A stretch of 64,000 nucleotides of DNA, taken from positions 4,801,074 through 4,865,073 of the forward strand of contig NZ_CP041186.1 of the NCBI RefSeq assembly GCF_006517175.1, read 5' to 3'. Shown in pieces: positions 44,257 through 54,268 of the stretch. The notes beneath the pieces were generated by a model, which had not been told where the DNA came from, searched no databases, and saw nothing but the letters and a program-made list of their open reading frames with translations. Every line of letters starts with the position of its first letter. Position 1 is the first letter of the stretch. Source of the DNA: Persicimonas caeni (GTDB lineage: Bacteria > Myxococcota_A > Bradymonadia > Bradymonadales > Bradymonadaceae). A program made the translations under genes and the position numbers.

Positions 44257-47200
44257 CAGTGACTCCTGTGCGCTTTGCGACGACGACGAAGCAGGGCCAG
44301 GCCGCCGAAGAGGGCCAGCATCAGCCACGAGCCGCCGGTGGTGCCCGTCGAGTTGCAGCCGTCATCGACCAACGTCTGCGGGTCGCAGGCGTCGCCCAGG
44401 CCGTCGTTGTCCTCGTCGGCCTGGTCTTCGTTGGCGTCGAACGGGCAGTTGTCCAACTCGTTGGTCACCGAGTCGGCGTCCGAGTCGGTGGCATCGTCGT
44501 CATCACAGGCGTCGCCGATGCCGTCGACGTCACCGTCTTCCTGGTCGGCGTTGTCGACGAAGGGGCAGTTGTCTGCGTCGTTGTTGACGCCGTCATTGTC
44601 GGCATCGGTGCCGTTGGACGGGTCACACGCGTCGCCCAGGCCATCTTCGTCGCCGTCTTCCTGGTCGGCGTTATCGACGAAGGGGCAGTTGTCGTCGGCG
44701 TTGAGCACGCCGTCGTCATCGGCGTCGGTGTCGTCGTCGGTGTCGCACACGTCGCCGAGGCCGTCGGCATCGCTGTCAGCCTGGTCGCTGTTGGCGACGA
44801 AGGCGCAGTTGTCGTCGACATTCTCGACGCCGTCGCCATCGGCGTCGGTGCCGTCCGCGTTGTCGCACACGTCACCGAGGCCGTCGTTGTCGGCGTCAGC
44901 CTGGTCGGTGTTGGCGACGAAGGGGCAGTTGTCGTCGGCGTTGGAGGCGCCGTCGCCGTCGACGTCGGTGCCGTCGGTCTGGTCGCAGGCGTCGCCGATG
45001 CCGTCAGCGTCGGTGTCGTCCTGCGCGGCGTTGGCCACAAAGGGGCAGTTGTCGTCGGCGTTGAGCACGCCGTCGCCGTCGGCGTCGGTGCCGTCGGCCG
45101 AGTCACAGGCGTCGCCCACGCCGTCTTGGTCGGCGTCGTCCTGGTTTGCGTTGGCCACGAACGGGCAGTTGTCGGCGTCGTTGGCCACGCCGTCGGCGTC
45201 GCGGTCGTCGTAGTCTTCGGTGTCGCAGGCGTCACCGTGGTCGTCGCCGTCGGTGTCGTCCTGGTTGGGATTGGCCACGAACGGGCAGTTGTCGGCGTCG
45301 TTGCTCACGCCGTCGCCATCGACGTCGGTGCCGTCGGTCTGGTCGCAGGCGTCACCGAGGCCGTCTTGGTCGGTGTCGTCCTGGTTGGGGTTGGCCACGA
45401 AGGGGCAGTTGTCGGAGTCGTTGGCGATGCCGTCGCCGTCGACGTCGGTGCCGTCGGTGGTGTCACAGGCGTCGCCCACGCCGTCAGCATCGGTATCGTC
45501 CTGGTTGGGGTTGGCGGTGAAGGCGCAGTTGTCGGCGTCATTAGTCACGCCGTCGCCGTCGACGTCGGTGTCGTCGCGGCTGTCGCACGCATCACCCATG
45601 CCGTCGGAGTCGACGTCGTCTTGGGTGTCGTTGGCGGCAAACGGGCAGTTGTCGCACACGTTGCCGTACATGTCGCCGTCGAGGTTGCCCTGCCCGGAGT
45701 TGGCCACGAAGGGGCAGTTGTCGTCGCTCGTGCAGACGAGGTCGCCGTCGGCGTCGCCGGTGGAGTCGTCGCCCGTGCAAAGGTCGCACACGTCTCCGTT
45801 GCCGTCTTGATCGGCGTCATCCTGGTTGGCGTTGGCGTCGTTGGGGCAGTTGTCGTCGGCGTCGCAGTAGCCGTCGGAGTCGGTGTCACCGCTGGTGTCG
45901 TCGCCGAAGCAGAGGTCGCAGGCGTCGCCGCTACCGTCGCCGTCGGCGTCGGTCTGGTTCGGGTTCGCGTCGCTGTCGCAGTTGTCGACGTCGCTGCAAA
46001 TGCCGTCGCCGTCGGCGTCGCCGCTCGAGTCAGCGCCCACACACTGGTCACACGGGTCGGCGGTGCCGTCGCCGTCGCTGTCGCTTGCCGCGCTGGTCGT
46101 CACCGTCGCCGAGGTATCGCTGCTGTTGTCGACCACGTCCTGCGTGTTGTTGAGCACGCCGATGTCGATGGTGGCGTTGGTGGCGCTCGAGCCGATTTGG
46201 ACACCGATGTTGGAGCTCGTGATCCCGCCGGTGATCGTGGCATCTGCGCCGTGCAGGGTCACCGCCCGGTCGAACGTGCACAGTCCGACGTTGGTCAATT
46301 GGCCACCAGGAAGGCGAAAGTCGATGCCGAGTTTGGCGGTCGTGCCGGTCAACTTCACCCCGTCGACGACGATGCCCGTCTGGCTGCCGTAAAAGGCGAA
46401 GGCCGGCGTCGAGTTGTTGAAGTGGCCCCAATCGTCGACCGTCATGCCGGAAGCATCGAACGTGCCCGACGCGCTCCAACTCTGTGCGACGAACCCGATA
46501 CCCGACACCGCAAGCGAGACGTTGCTGAAGGTGGAGTCGGGATGCAGGTTGCTCAGATTGAAGCCGGTGCCCGCGCCGCTGACCGTCACGTTCTCTACGG
46601 TGACCGGCGAGCCGTCGGTGCTGCCGGAGATCGCCTCGACACGCCCATTGATGGTCAGGTTGCGAAGCGTAGTGTTGCTGTTGCCGGCGAGTTGGAGGCC
46701 GTAGCCCGCACTCCCCGAGAGATCGAGCCCGTCGACGGTGATGTCAGAGCTGTTGGACAGGTTGATGCCAAAGCCCCACGGGCAGCAACCGCCCGAGCCA
46801 CTGGTGCCGAAGTCGTTCCCATCGGCGCCTGATAGTGTCCAGGGGCCGGTGATATTATTCAGGTGGAGACCAAAGCCGCCACCGGCAGACGAGTTGTCTA
46901 GTTGGTTGTTGGTGAACACCAACGAGCCGTCCGCTCCCTCGAGGCGCGCGCCTGCGGCTGTGCCTCGGAAGTCGTTGCCCGAGATGACGGCGTTCGCGCC
47001 GAGCCCGCTAGCGTCGAGGGAGATATACGTGCCCTGATAGCTCGTGTTGAGCACGTCGAGGCCCGGCGAGTTAGGCGCCAAAACGCCGAACTCGATGCCG
47101 GTGATGGTCACGTTCTGGATGGTGACGTCGGCGCGGTTATCGGTGCGGATACCGGCGTTGCGCCCGTTGGGCCCGATGATCGTAAAGCCGCCACCGTCGA

Positions 47201-47435
47201 AGGTGACCCCGTCGGCGCCGATGGTCAGCAGTGGGGCCTGATAGGCGGTGTTGGTGTATCCCGAACAATCGAGATCGCCCGTCAGCGTGACGTCGGAGGT
47301 GATCGTGTCACCACAGGCAGGTTGCTGAGCGCTGGCGACAGCGGGAGCGAGCAATAAAAAAAGTGTCGCCACAAAAGCGGCGACGCGTGGAGTGGGAAGC
47401 GATAAGCTCGCAGATTTCATCGTGGCATCGAACAC
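44256..47435 (-). CDS. Surface protein: parallel beta-helix, 14 thrombospondin type 3 repeats, C-terminal sorting tail
   Basis: 1059 residues from GTG 47435 (GGGAG 6 bases upstream; an ATG 15 bases later is possible). A signal peptide (about 1-36) is followed by a right-handed beta-helix-like domain (40-450; repeated NVTI, NLTI, NVTV strands). Fourteen calcium-binding repeats of the form DNCPFVANPNQDDTDQDGLG follow, eleven exactly 40 residues long. The end is a MYXO-CTERM-like tail: DDGCNSTG, a hydrophobic stretch and RRRRK. It is probably exported and anchored or cleaved at the surface. An adhesive or prey/particle-contact role is inference. It is coupled to the OmpA-family gene. Confidence 0.9.
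44391..45710. repeat. Eleven 120-bp tandem coding repeats
   Basis: The word GGGCAGTTGTC or a close variant recurs every 120 bases from about 44445 to 45645, and adjacent units are strongly similar. They encode the 40-residue thrombospondin type 3 units. High DNA similarity allows unit gain or loss by recombination without frame change. Confidence 0.9.
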
Positions 47436-47591
47436 GTACTTCTCCCTCGAGGTGGGAATCCAAATAGAAAACAGAACTTTAACGTTGATGCTTCTAGGTG
47501 AGGTTAAGTCACGTTTGTTGCATGCACAAGCGTTAAAATTTAATTTTTTTGATTATGTTGGTCGTTTGGGGGTGGTAGTGTGTTCTCGGGG

Positions 47592-48953
47592 CTACTCGTG
47601 GTCCGTCGACTCGATAACGGGTTTGGCGGCCACGATAGCGACGAGGCCGGCGGTGGCGTTGGCGAGCATGATTCCCCAGAACATCCCGGAGATGCCAAAG
47701 AATTCGGCGCCCAGCCAGGCGAACGGGGCGATGAGGCCGACGGTGCGCAGCAGCGACAGCGCGGCGGCGGGGAAGGGGCGGTCGATGGCGTTCCACGCGT
47801 TGCTCATCGCCCGGAAGGTGCCCTGCAGCGCGTGGCCCAGCGGGACGATGGCCACGAAGAGGACGAAGACGGCGATCGCCTCGTCGGAGTCGGTGAACAG
47901 GTCGCCGATGGGCTCGGCGAAGCCGTAGAGTAGGCCCCAGATGGCCACGCTGACGGCGGCGACGGCGGTGCACGTGTAGATGATCGCCTTGTAGACGCGG
48001 TCCTTTTGGTGGGCGCCCCAATTTTGGCCCACCAAGGGCCCGAGCGAGGCGGTCAGGCCGTTGGAGAGCACCAGCGCGAACGCCTCGACGCGGGTGGCGG
48101 CGCCGTAGCCGGCGACGGCTTCGGTGCCAAAGCCTGCGATCAGCGCGGTGATAAAGGCGTTGGTCAGCGGGACGACCGAGCGCGTCGCCCCGGCGGGGGC
48201 GCCCACGCGCATGACCTCGCGCCACGACTGGAGCACCTCGGTCATGTCGGGCATCTCGAAGGAGATGAGGTCTTCGCGTCGCCGCAAGATCCAGAACGCG
48301 GCCACCAGCGCCACGCCGCGCGAGACGACCGAGGCGGTCGCCGCCCCGCCGATACCCCAGCCCTCCCAGTCACCCACCCCGAAGATAAAGAGCGGGTCGA
48401 GCAACATATTGAGCCCGGCGACCCCGAGCATGATGAGCGCCGGGGTGCGCGTGTCGCCCGTCGAGCGAATGGCGGCGTTGCCGATCATGGGCACGACCAG
48501 GAAAGCCGCGCCGAAATACCAGATCGACATGTACTCGGTGATGAGCGGCATGAGCTTGGGCGCGGCGCCCAGCATCGTGAAGATGGGTTCGATCGTCAGG
48601 TAGCCCGCCACCGAGATGACCGCCACGACGATGGTGGCCAGGGCGAGGGCGTCGGTGGTGACCCGCCGCGCCTTCGGGTGGTCTTTGCGGCCGACCGCGC
48701 GCGAGACCACCGAGGTCACGCCCACGCCCATGCCCAGGGTGAGGCTGCTCAAGAAGAAGACGACCGGAAACGTAAAGCTCATCGCGGCGAGCTGGTCGGT
48801 GCCGAGCTGGCCCACGAAGTAGGTGTCGACGATGTTCATCGTCATGATCGCCAGAATCCCCAGCGCCATCGGCCCGGCCAAGCGCACGATATGCTTGGGC
48901 AGAGAGCCCTTGGTCAGGTCGCGGTCGGCTCGTTTTTTGGCGGCTTGCGTCAT
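47592..48953 (-). CDS. MATE-family multidrug/Na+ antiporter
   Basis: 453 residues with about 12 transmembrane helices in two homologous MatE halves. The first half includes MNIVDTYFVGQLGTDQLAAMSF and the second AFITALIAGFGTEAVAGYGAATRVEAFA. Members export cationic drugs or metabolites in exchange for Na+ or H+. The gene is upstream of, and on the same strand as, the repeat-protein gene, but a 156-base very AT-rich gap (47436-47591) separates them, so they are probably separate transcripts. Two REP-like elements lie before its start. Confidence 0.92.
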   Translation of the reverse strand: MTQAAKKRADRDLTKGSLPKHIVRLAGPMALGILAIMTMNIVDTYFVGQLGTDQLAAMSFTFPVVFFLSSLTLGMGVGVTSVVSRAVGRKDHPKARRVTTDALALATIVVAVISVAGYLTIEPIFTMLGAAPKLMPLITEYMSIWYFGAAFLVVPMIGNAAIRSTGDTRTPALIMLGVAGLNMLLDPLFIFGVGDWEGWGIGGAATASVVSRGVALVAAFWILRRREDLISFEMPDMTEVLQSWREVMRVGAPAGATRSVVPLTNAFITALIAGFGTEAVAGYGAATRVEAFALVLSNGLTASLGPLVGQNWGAHQKDRVYKAIIYTCTAVAAVSVAIWGLLYGFAEPIGDLFTDSDEAIAVFVLFVAIVPLGHALQGTFRAMSNAWNAIDRPFPAAALSLLRTVGLIAPFAWLGAEFFGISGMFWGIMLANATAGLVAIVAAKPVIESTDHE

Positions 48954-48972
48954 ACGTGCAGGTGGGGGGCGA

Positions 48973-49027
48973 ACATGGTGTCAGACACCGTGTTGGAGCT
49001 GGGCGAACATGGTGTCAGACACCGTGT
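48973..49027. repeat. Two REP-like elements, 34-bp period
   Basis: ACATGGTGTCAGACACCGTGT occurs identically at 48973-48993 and 49007-49027; adjoining bases (GCGA before each) show the duplicated unit is about 34 bp. The core is a perfect palindrome. It lies between the divergent MATE and esterase-like genes. Confidence 0.85.
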
Positions 49028-49119
49028 GGGGCCATCACATATCACGTGCGGCGGCAGTGACACGAGGCATCCTTACCGCTAAAGTCCTCATCTCGCACGC
49101 TCCTGTTTGCAATGGGCTG

Positions 49120-50421
49120 ATGATGATGGCTACTCGAACATTCTTCGCTCGACTTCTCGTGTTGCTCCTCGCCTCCTCGCCTCTCGTCGGTTGCGGCGAC
49201 GACGATTCGGCCAACAATGCTCAGCCCAACAATGCCAAACAGGACGTCGGCGGCGATACGGGCCAGCCCGACGCCGGCGCCGATGCTTCGGCCGACGTAC
49301 TAGAAGATGCAGCGGACCCCGATCTCGGTGCGGCGCAACCTCTCTTCGAGCCCGGTCCCTTCGAGGTGGGCTACCGCGAAATCGAGGTCACCTACGACCC
49401 GGCCGGCGACGTCACCGAGCGCACACTGCCCGTCAAGGTGTGGTATCCGGCCGCCGCCGATTCGGGCGCCGCGCCGGCGAGTTACGCCGTCGGGGGCATC
49501 GTCGAAGTCGAGCCCGAGCTCGCCCTCGACGCGCCGCCAGCGTCGCCCGACGGGCCGTTCCCCGTGACCATCTACTCGCACGGCTCCGGCGGTGAGGGCC
49601 TGCTCGCCTATCCCTACGGCGAGCTGTTCGCCTCCTGGGGCTGGGTGGTCGCCGCGCCCAACCACGTGGGCAACACCGCGTTGGACGCCATCGGCAACAG
49701 CAGCGCCTCGTTCGCCGCTAACACGCTCAACCGGGTGACCGATATCACCGCCGTGCTCGACGCGCTCGAGACCGGCCCGGGCGACGAGGCGCTCGACGGG
49801 CTCTCCGACCTCGAGCAGGTCTTTCTGTTCGGCCACAGCTTCGGCGCCTACACCACCCTGGCCGTGGGCGGCGCCGACATCGATTTCGACGCCCTGCAGG
49901 CAGGCTGCTCGAGTTACGGGGACGGCAGTTGTGAGTTTTTGGCCCAAGCCGAGGTCGAGACGACCTTCCGCGACGGCTTTGGCGATGCGCGCGTCGACGC
50001 TATCGGCCCGCAGGCGCCCGCGCTCGTGCCGCTCTTCAAAGACGGCGAGCTTGCCGCCATCGACGTGGCGACGATGCTCCAATCGGGGCGCCTCGACGCG
50101 ACCACTACTCAGGACGAGCAGGCCGTGCCGGCGTGGAACGGCCTCGACAACCCCAACGATATCTGGGTCGAGATGCCGCGCGGCGCCCACTTTAGCTTTA
50201 TCACCATCTGCACCGACCTGACGCCCGATCTGCTCGACGTGTTTCGTCCCGACGCCACCGAGGACGGCTGCGGTGAGGAGTTCATCGACACCACGGTCGC
50301 CGTCCCCACGCTGCGAGCCTACTTACTCGGCTTCGCCCAGTGGCAGGTCCTTGGCGAATCAGCATGGGCGACGGTAATCTCCGACGATCTCGTCGATGGT
50401 TTCGTCGTGACCACGCGTTGA
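49120..50421 (+). CDS. Alpha/beta hydrolase lipoprotein, PAF-acetylhydrolase/dienelactone-hydrolase-like
   Basis: 433 residues from the first of three adjacent ATG codons (49120, 49123, 49126). Lipobox SSPLVGC near residue 24 is followed by an Asn/Asp/Ala-rich linker to about 65. In the hydrolase domain TIYSHGSGG (about 150) is the oxyanion region, FGHSFGAYTT (about 235) the nucleophile elbow with Ser, and PRGAHFSF (about 355) supplies His. Several Cys flank the active site. It is predicted to be anchored at the envelope; the substrate is unknown. Confidence 0.82.
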   Translation: MMMATRTFFARLLVLLLASSPLVGCGDDDSANNAQPNNAKQDVGGDTGQPDAGADASADVLEDAADPDLGAAQPLFEPGPFEVGYREIEVTYDPAGDVTERTLPVKVWYPAAADSGAAPASYAVGGIVEVEPELALDAPPASPDGPFPVTIYSHGSGGEGLLAYPYGELFASWGWVVAAPNHVGNTALDAIGNSSASFAANTLNRVTDITAVLDALETGPGDEALDGLSDLEQVFLFGHSFGAYTTLAVGGADIDFDALQAGCSSYGDGSCEFLAQAEVETTFRDGFGDARVDAIGPQAPALVPLFKDGELAAIDVATMLQSGRLDATTTQDEQAVPAWNGLDNPNDIWVEMPRGAHFSFITICTDLTPDLLDVFRPDATEDGCGEEFIDTTVAVPTLRAYLLGFAQWQVLGESAWATVISDDLVDGFVVTTR

Positions 50422-50468
50422 GGCAAGAATACGCGTCGAGATGAGGCGCCAGACACCCAGGAGTTGTC

Positions 50469-50765
50469 ATGAAGTCGAAAATCATCGCATCACTCGCCCT
50501 GATCTTGACCTGCGCGCTCGTCGGAGCGTGCGACTCACCCAAAAACGAGTCGGCCGAGCTGGGTACGGCAGGCGAGCCCCCCAATCGGTGCGAAGAGTTC
50601 ATTCGCAAGTTGGAGAAGTGCGACCCGACCGCATCTGATATGTCCGACGAGGTCCGCCAGGAGATGCTGCAGGATTGCCCGGAGTCGGCGAGCCGGTGTG
50701 CAGAGCTTCCCGTGGAGACGAACGCCCAGTGCAGCAAGTTCATGGGGTGTTTGTACGATGAGTGA
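50469..50765 (+). CDS. Small lipoprotein
   Basis: 98 residues. The signal MKSKIIASLALILTCALVGAC ends in a lipobox (Cys21). The mature part has six Cys and is mostly helical (CEEFIRKLEKCDPTASDMSDEVRQ). A CAGGAG site precedes the ATG, and a decayed REP-like word (GCGCCAGACACC) at about 50447-50458 lies just upstream. The family is not recognised. Confidence 0.75.
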   Translation: MKSKIIASLALILTCALVGACDSPKNESAELGTAGEPPNRCEEFIRKLEKCDPTASDMSDEVRQEMLQDCPESASRCAELPVETNAQCSKFMGCLYDE

Positions 50766-50934
50766 CGCCCCAGCCCCCAGCCCCTCACACACACCTTTTG
50801 CGTAACACGCATCAGTAGACATTTCTTCTCCTTTTCAGTAGCTTTGTCGCAGGTCCTAAAGATTAACCGATCGGTCGGTAGCGCTGTCGCCCGTACCGGT
50901 GCGGTCGATGATTTCCGTTTGGAATGGATTTGCG

Positions 50935-53223
50935 ATGAAGCTTGGAATGAGAGCGTCTGCTCTACCGCTGGTTTTTATCTTCTCGTCGTTGGCTCTCAGC
51001 TTGTCGGCGTGCAGTGACGACGCCGACGAAGTCCAGCGAGAGGCCGCCCCCGAAAACGACGGCATCTACGGCTTCGTCGACGGCTGCTACACGATGGACG
51101 CGGTGGCGCCAGGCAAGGCCAAAGCAAAATTCTTGGCGCCGGCCGACGACGGGCAGGGATTTGCGTTTTCGGCTGCGGACGCCGCGTCGGCCTCGCGCTT
51201 CACGATGAGGGCGTCGGACCTGGCGACCTACCTGTTCTACGACGAAGAGGAGCAGTATTTCGTGGCCGAAGAGGGCGAGTTCGTGCGCAAAGCCGAGCTC
51301 AGCTCCGACATCTTCGAGCTCGACGACGCTTACCTGCCCGGCGCGCAGTGGCAGCTCGAGGTCTCGGTCCACGACGAGACGCGCTTCCAATTGCGTCATC
51401 TGAAGTCGGGCCAGTACCTGACCACCGGCGGGCTGACCGAGAGCGCCGATGAGGCGGCGGTCGTCACGCTGTATCCGGCCGAGGGTTGCGCGGAGTACCC
51501 CGAGCTGACCGTCGATGCCGAAGGGGAGGTCACGCCTCGTCAGTTCGACGACGGCTCGGTGTGGGGCATCGTCGAGACCCACTCGCATATCCTGTCGAAC
51601 TTTGGCTTTGGCGGTGCCGGCATCTTCCACGGCTCGGCGTTCCACCCGCTGGGCGTCGAGCACGCGCTGCCGTCGTGTGAGATGTTCCACGCCGCCGAGG
51701 GCCGCGCCGACCTGTTTGGCTTTGGCTTCGACCAGGGCGACGACCTCGACCAAGATGCGCTGCTTCAGGGCATCGTCACCGGCCGCACGCCCGAGTTCAA
51801 CCACCACACCGAAGGCTATCCCGAGTTTACTGACTGGCCGAGCGCGCACGACAGCTCGACCCACCAGACGCAGTACTACACCTGGATGAAGCGCGCGTAT
51901 CTGGGCGGGCTTCGCCTGATGGTCCAGCACGCCACGACCAACCAGATCATCTGCGAGCTTCTGGCCGGCAGTGACACCCAGCCGATCCGCTACTCGTGCA
52001 ACGACATGGTCGCCGTCGACCGGATCATCGAGGAGACGCGTAACCTCGAGCGCTATATCGACGCCCAAGAGGGCGGGCCGGGCAAGGGCTGGTTCCGTAT
52101 CGTGGAGAGCCCCGAGGAGGCGCGTCAGGTGATCAACGAGGGCAAGATGGCCATCGTGCTCGGCATCGAGACGTCGAACCTGTTCGACTGCTTCCTGACT
52201 CCGCCCGACGGCAAGGAGCGCTGCACCGAGCAGGACGTCGTCGAGAAGCTCGACGAATATTACGAGAAGGGCGTGCGCGTGATCTTCCCGGTGCACAAGT
52301 ACGACAACGGCTTCTCGGCCGGCGACGGCCACCGCAGCATCATCGAGCTGGGCAACTTCATCCAGACCGGCCACAAGTCGAATTTCGTCGAGGATTGCCC
52401 CGACATCCCGAGCGTCTTCGACAAGGGTGACGTGCAGTTTGGCGGCCTCAACGGCCCGCGCGACAACTACTTTGCCGACCCGCTCTACGACATGAGCGGT
52501 TTTGGCGACGATCCGGTGGGCACGCTCTTCGACCACGTCGGCATGCTCAACGGCGGGCCCCTCGAAGGCGACTACTGCATGAACGCCGGGCTGACCCCGC
52601 TCGGGGAGTTCTTGATCGAGGAGTTGATGAAGCGTGGCATGGTCATCGAAATCGACCACCTGCCGCGTCGCTCCTACGAGCGCGCCTTCGAGATGCTCGA
52701 GACCAACGACTACCCGGCGGTGGGCTCGCACGGCAACAACAACAACGGCAAGCTGTACGAGCTGGGCGGCGTCTCGAAGTTCAACTTCAAGAGTTGCAGT
52801 GATCCCAGCCAGCCGGGCACCCGCGACGACAACCTGCAAGAGCGCATCGCGCTCATCGAAGCAGCCGGCGGTTATCCCGCCGAGGGCTTTGGCTTCGACC
52901 TGAACGGCTTTGCGGGCGCGCCCGGGCCGCGATTTGGCGACAACAGCGTGTGCAGCGAGCCGCAGGAAAACCCGGTGACCTACCCGTTTGATTCGTTCTC
53001 GGGCGAAGTCACCTTTACCGAGCCTCGTGTGGGGGACCGCACGATTGACTTCAACACCGAGGGCTTCGCCCATATCGGCATGCTCCCCGAGCTTATCGAG
53101 GACGTGCGCAACGACGGGGTCAGCGACGAAGATCTCGATCCGCTGTTCCGCTCCGCCGAGGGCTACCTGCGCATGTGGGAGAAGTCGATCGAGCGCGGCG
53201 AAGCGTTGGGCTCGGCTCAATGA
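50935..53223 (+). CDS. Lipoprotein with amidohydrolase/membrane-dipeptidase-like domain
   Basis: 762 residues from ATG 50935; a GTG at 50899 in frame is possible. Lipobox LALSLSAC (Cys about 25). Residues about 35-185 are strand-rich with FQLRHLKSGQYLTTGG, resembling a beta-trefoil/fascin-like module. From about 210 a metal-dependent hydrolase pattern appears: ETHSHILSNFGFGG, later LRLMVQHATTNQ, EIDHLPRRSYERAFEML and a GSHG stretch, with GFGFDLNGFAG near the C-terminus, reminiscent of peptidase M19/amidohydrolase enzymes. Metal ligands are suggested, not proven. The substrate is unknown. Confidence 0.75.
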   Translation: MKLGMRASALPLVFIFSSLALSLSACSDDADEVQREAAPENDGIYGFVDGCYTMDAVAPGKAKAKFLAPADDGQGFAFSAADAASASRFTMRASDLATYLFYDEEEQYFVAEEGEFVRKAELSSDIFELDDAYLPGAQWQLEVSVHDETRFQLRHLKSGQYLTTGGLTESADEAAVVTLYPAEGCAEYPELTVDAEGEVTPRQFDDGSVWGIVETHSHILSNFGFGGAGIFHGSAFHPLGVEHALPSCEMFHAAEGRADLFGFGFDQGDDLDQDALLQGIVTGRTPEFNHHTEGYPEFTDWPSAHDSSTHQTQYYTWMKRAYLGGLRLMVQHATTNQIICELLAGSDTQPIRYSCNDMVAVDRIIEETRNLERYIDAQEGGPGKGWFRIVESPEEARQVINEGKMAIVLGIETSNLFDCFLTPPDGKERCTEQDVVEKLDEYYEKGVRVIFPVHKYDNGFSAGDGHRSIIELGNFIQTGHKSNFVEDCPDIPSVFDKGDVQFGGLNGPRDNYFADPLYDMSGFGDDPVGTLFDHVGMLNGGPLEGDYCMNAGLTPLGEFLIEELMKRGMVIEIDHLPRRSYERAFEMLETNDYPAVGSHGNNNNGKLYELGGVSKFNFKSCSDPSQPGTRDDNLQERIALIEAAGGYPAEGFGFDLNGFAGAPGPRFGDNSVCSEPQENPVTYPFDSFSGEVTFTEPRVGDRTIDFNTEGFAHIGMLPELIEDVRNDGVSDEDLDPLFRSAEGYLRMWEKSIERGEALGSAQ

Positions 53224-53276
53224 CCCTGCGGCCCTAGACGGTTAACACATTGCTCCTCGCGTTTAGCTTGGCGCCC

Positions 53277-53327
53277 AAGCCCGCTGCGCTGCCATTCGAC
53301 ATATTTTGTCGGCAGCCCAGCGGGCTT
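53277..53327. other. Stem-loop after the amidohydrolase-like gene
   Basis: AAGCCCGCTG and GCTGCC pair with GGCAGC and AGCGGGCTT (16 bp with one bulge on each side) around 17 bases. No T-run follows, so it may be a processing or mRNA-end structure rather than a rho-independent terminator. Confidence 0.55.
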
Positions 53328-53364
53328 CGACGTCATGAGCTTTGAATGCCATGTTGGAGGAGAA

Positions 53365-54087
53365 ATGAGTTACCGAAGTACGATGAGCAAACGCCTTGTG
53401 AATATGTTCGCCGTTGTGTTGGCCGCTTCGTTTGCTTGGGCAGGCTGCTCGCACGAAAAGGAGTACGTCGACGACGAGGGCAAGACCACCGGTGAGATCG
53501 AGGTCTCCGAGGACGAGACCGAGTACGAGATCGAAAAAGAACTCCCCGAGAAGGAGAGTCGTGCCACCGGCGAAAAGGAGATCGAGACCGAGCACGGCGA
53601 GGTCGAAATCGAGGTCGAAGAGGACGAGGTCGAAGTCGAGGGCTATCGCGAGTATCCCGAAGGAGAGAATCCCGCCTACACGGGCGGCTCGGGTGAAGAA
53701 GATGTCCAGATCGAGCTCGGTCAGCCCAAGCCCAGCCAGGCGATCAGCGTCGTGAGCGTTTACGCCGCACCGGTCGACTTCATCGGCGCGACGGTGGTCG
53801 GCAAGGCCGAGGTCAACAAGGTCATCTCCGACCGCGGCTTCTGGATCAACCACAACGGCGAGCGCATCTTTGCGGTGGTTCGTGAAGACATTCCCAGCAA
53901 CGAGATGATCGATATCAGCAAGGGCGAGCAGCTCAAATTTGGCGGCATCGTCGTCGACGGCGACGACTGGAAGAAACTCGCCGGCGACCTCGAGCCCAAG
54001 ACTCGCCAAACTCTCGAGGAGCAGCCGTACTTCGTGGCCGTCTACTGGGACGACATCGAAAAGGTGGGGCAAACCTCGACGAACTGA
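53365..54087 (+). CDS. Lipoprotein with highly charged repeat region
   Basis: The ATG at 53365 with GGAGGAG upstream gives 240 residues. The lipobox signal ends FAWAGC (Cys about 29). A strikingly acidic, repetitive segment (about 35-105; runs such as VEIEVEEDEVEVEG) is followed by a compact alpha/beta part (VSVYAAPVDFIGATVVGKAEVNKVISDRGFWI) that looks like a small beta-barrel of the OB/BOF type. A terminator follows. The function is not recognised. Confidence 0.75.
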   Translation: MSYRSTMSKRLVNMFAVVLAASFAWAGCSHEKEYVDDEGKTTGEIEVSEDETEYEIEKELPEKESRATGEKEIETEHGEVEIEVEEDEVEVEGYREYPEGENPAYTGGSGEEDVQIELGQPKPSQAISVVSVYAAPVDFIGATVVGKAEVNKVISDRGFWINHNGERIFAVVREDIPSNEMIDISKGEQLKFGGIVVDGDDWKKLAGDLEPKTRQTLEEQPYFVAVYWDDIEKVGQTSTN

Positions 54088-54112
54088 GTTTTCGCGAGAT
54101 TGACGAACTCGA

Positions 54113-54150
54113 CCGGAGCAAGGGCTCATACGCCTTTGCTCCGGTTTTTT
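54113..54150 (+). terminator. Rho-independent terminator
   Basis: CCGGAGCAAGG (54113-54123) pairs with CCTTTGCTCCGG (54133-54144) and six T residues follow. It closes the charged lipoprotein gene. Confidence 0.88.
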
Positions 54151-54268
54151 GTTGTTCGAGGGGCCGCAGTCCTCGAATGCACACAATCTGCACGAAACGT
54201 GGACCAAACATGCGCGCGATCTCAGAGCAGAGTGCACGCGGGTAGGCTAGGATGCGCTCGTCAAGTGG

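Noticed and set aside
44391-45710. CRISPR or satellite array suggested by regular 120-bp repeats
   Set aside because: The repeats are coding throughout, in frame, and encode thrombospondin type 3 units; there are no unique spacers.
44259-46832. An 857-codon open frame opposite the thrombospondin-repeat gene
   Set aside because: It is the antisense of the 120-bp repeats; the Val/Gly/Ala periodicity follows directly from the repeated DNA of the real gene.
51000-53220. A 752-codon minus-strand open frame opposite the amidohydrolase-like lipoprotein
   Set aside because: No ribosome binding site or motifs; the composition is that of an antisense frame in a high-GC gene.
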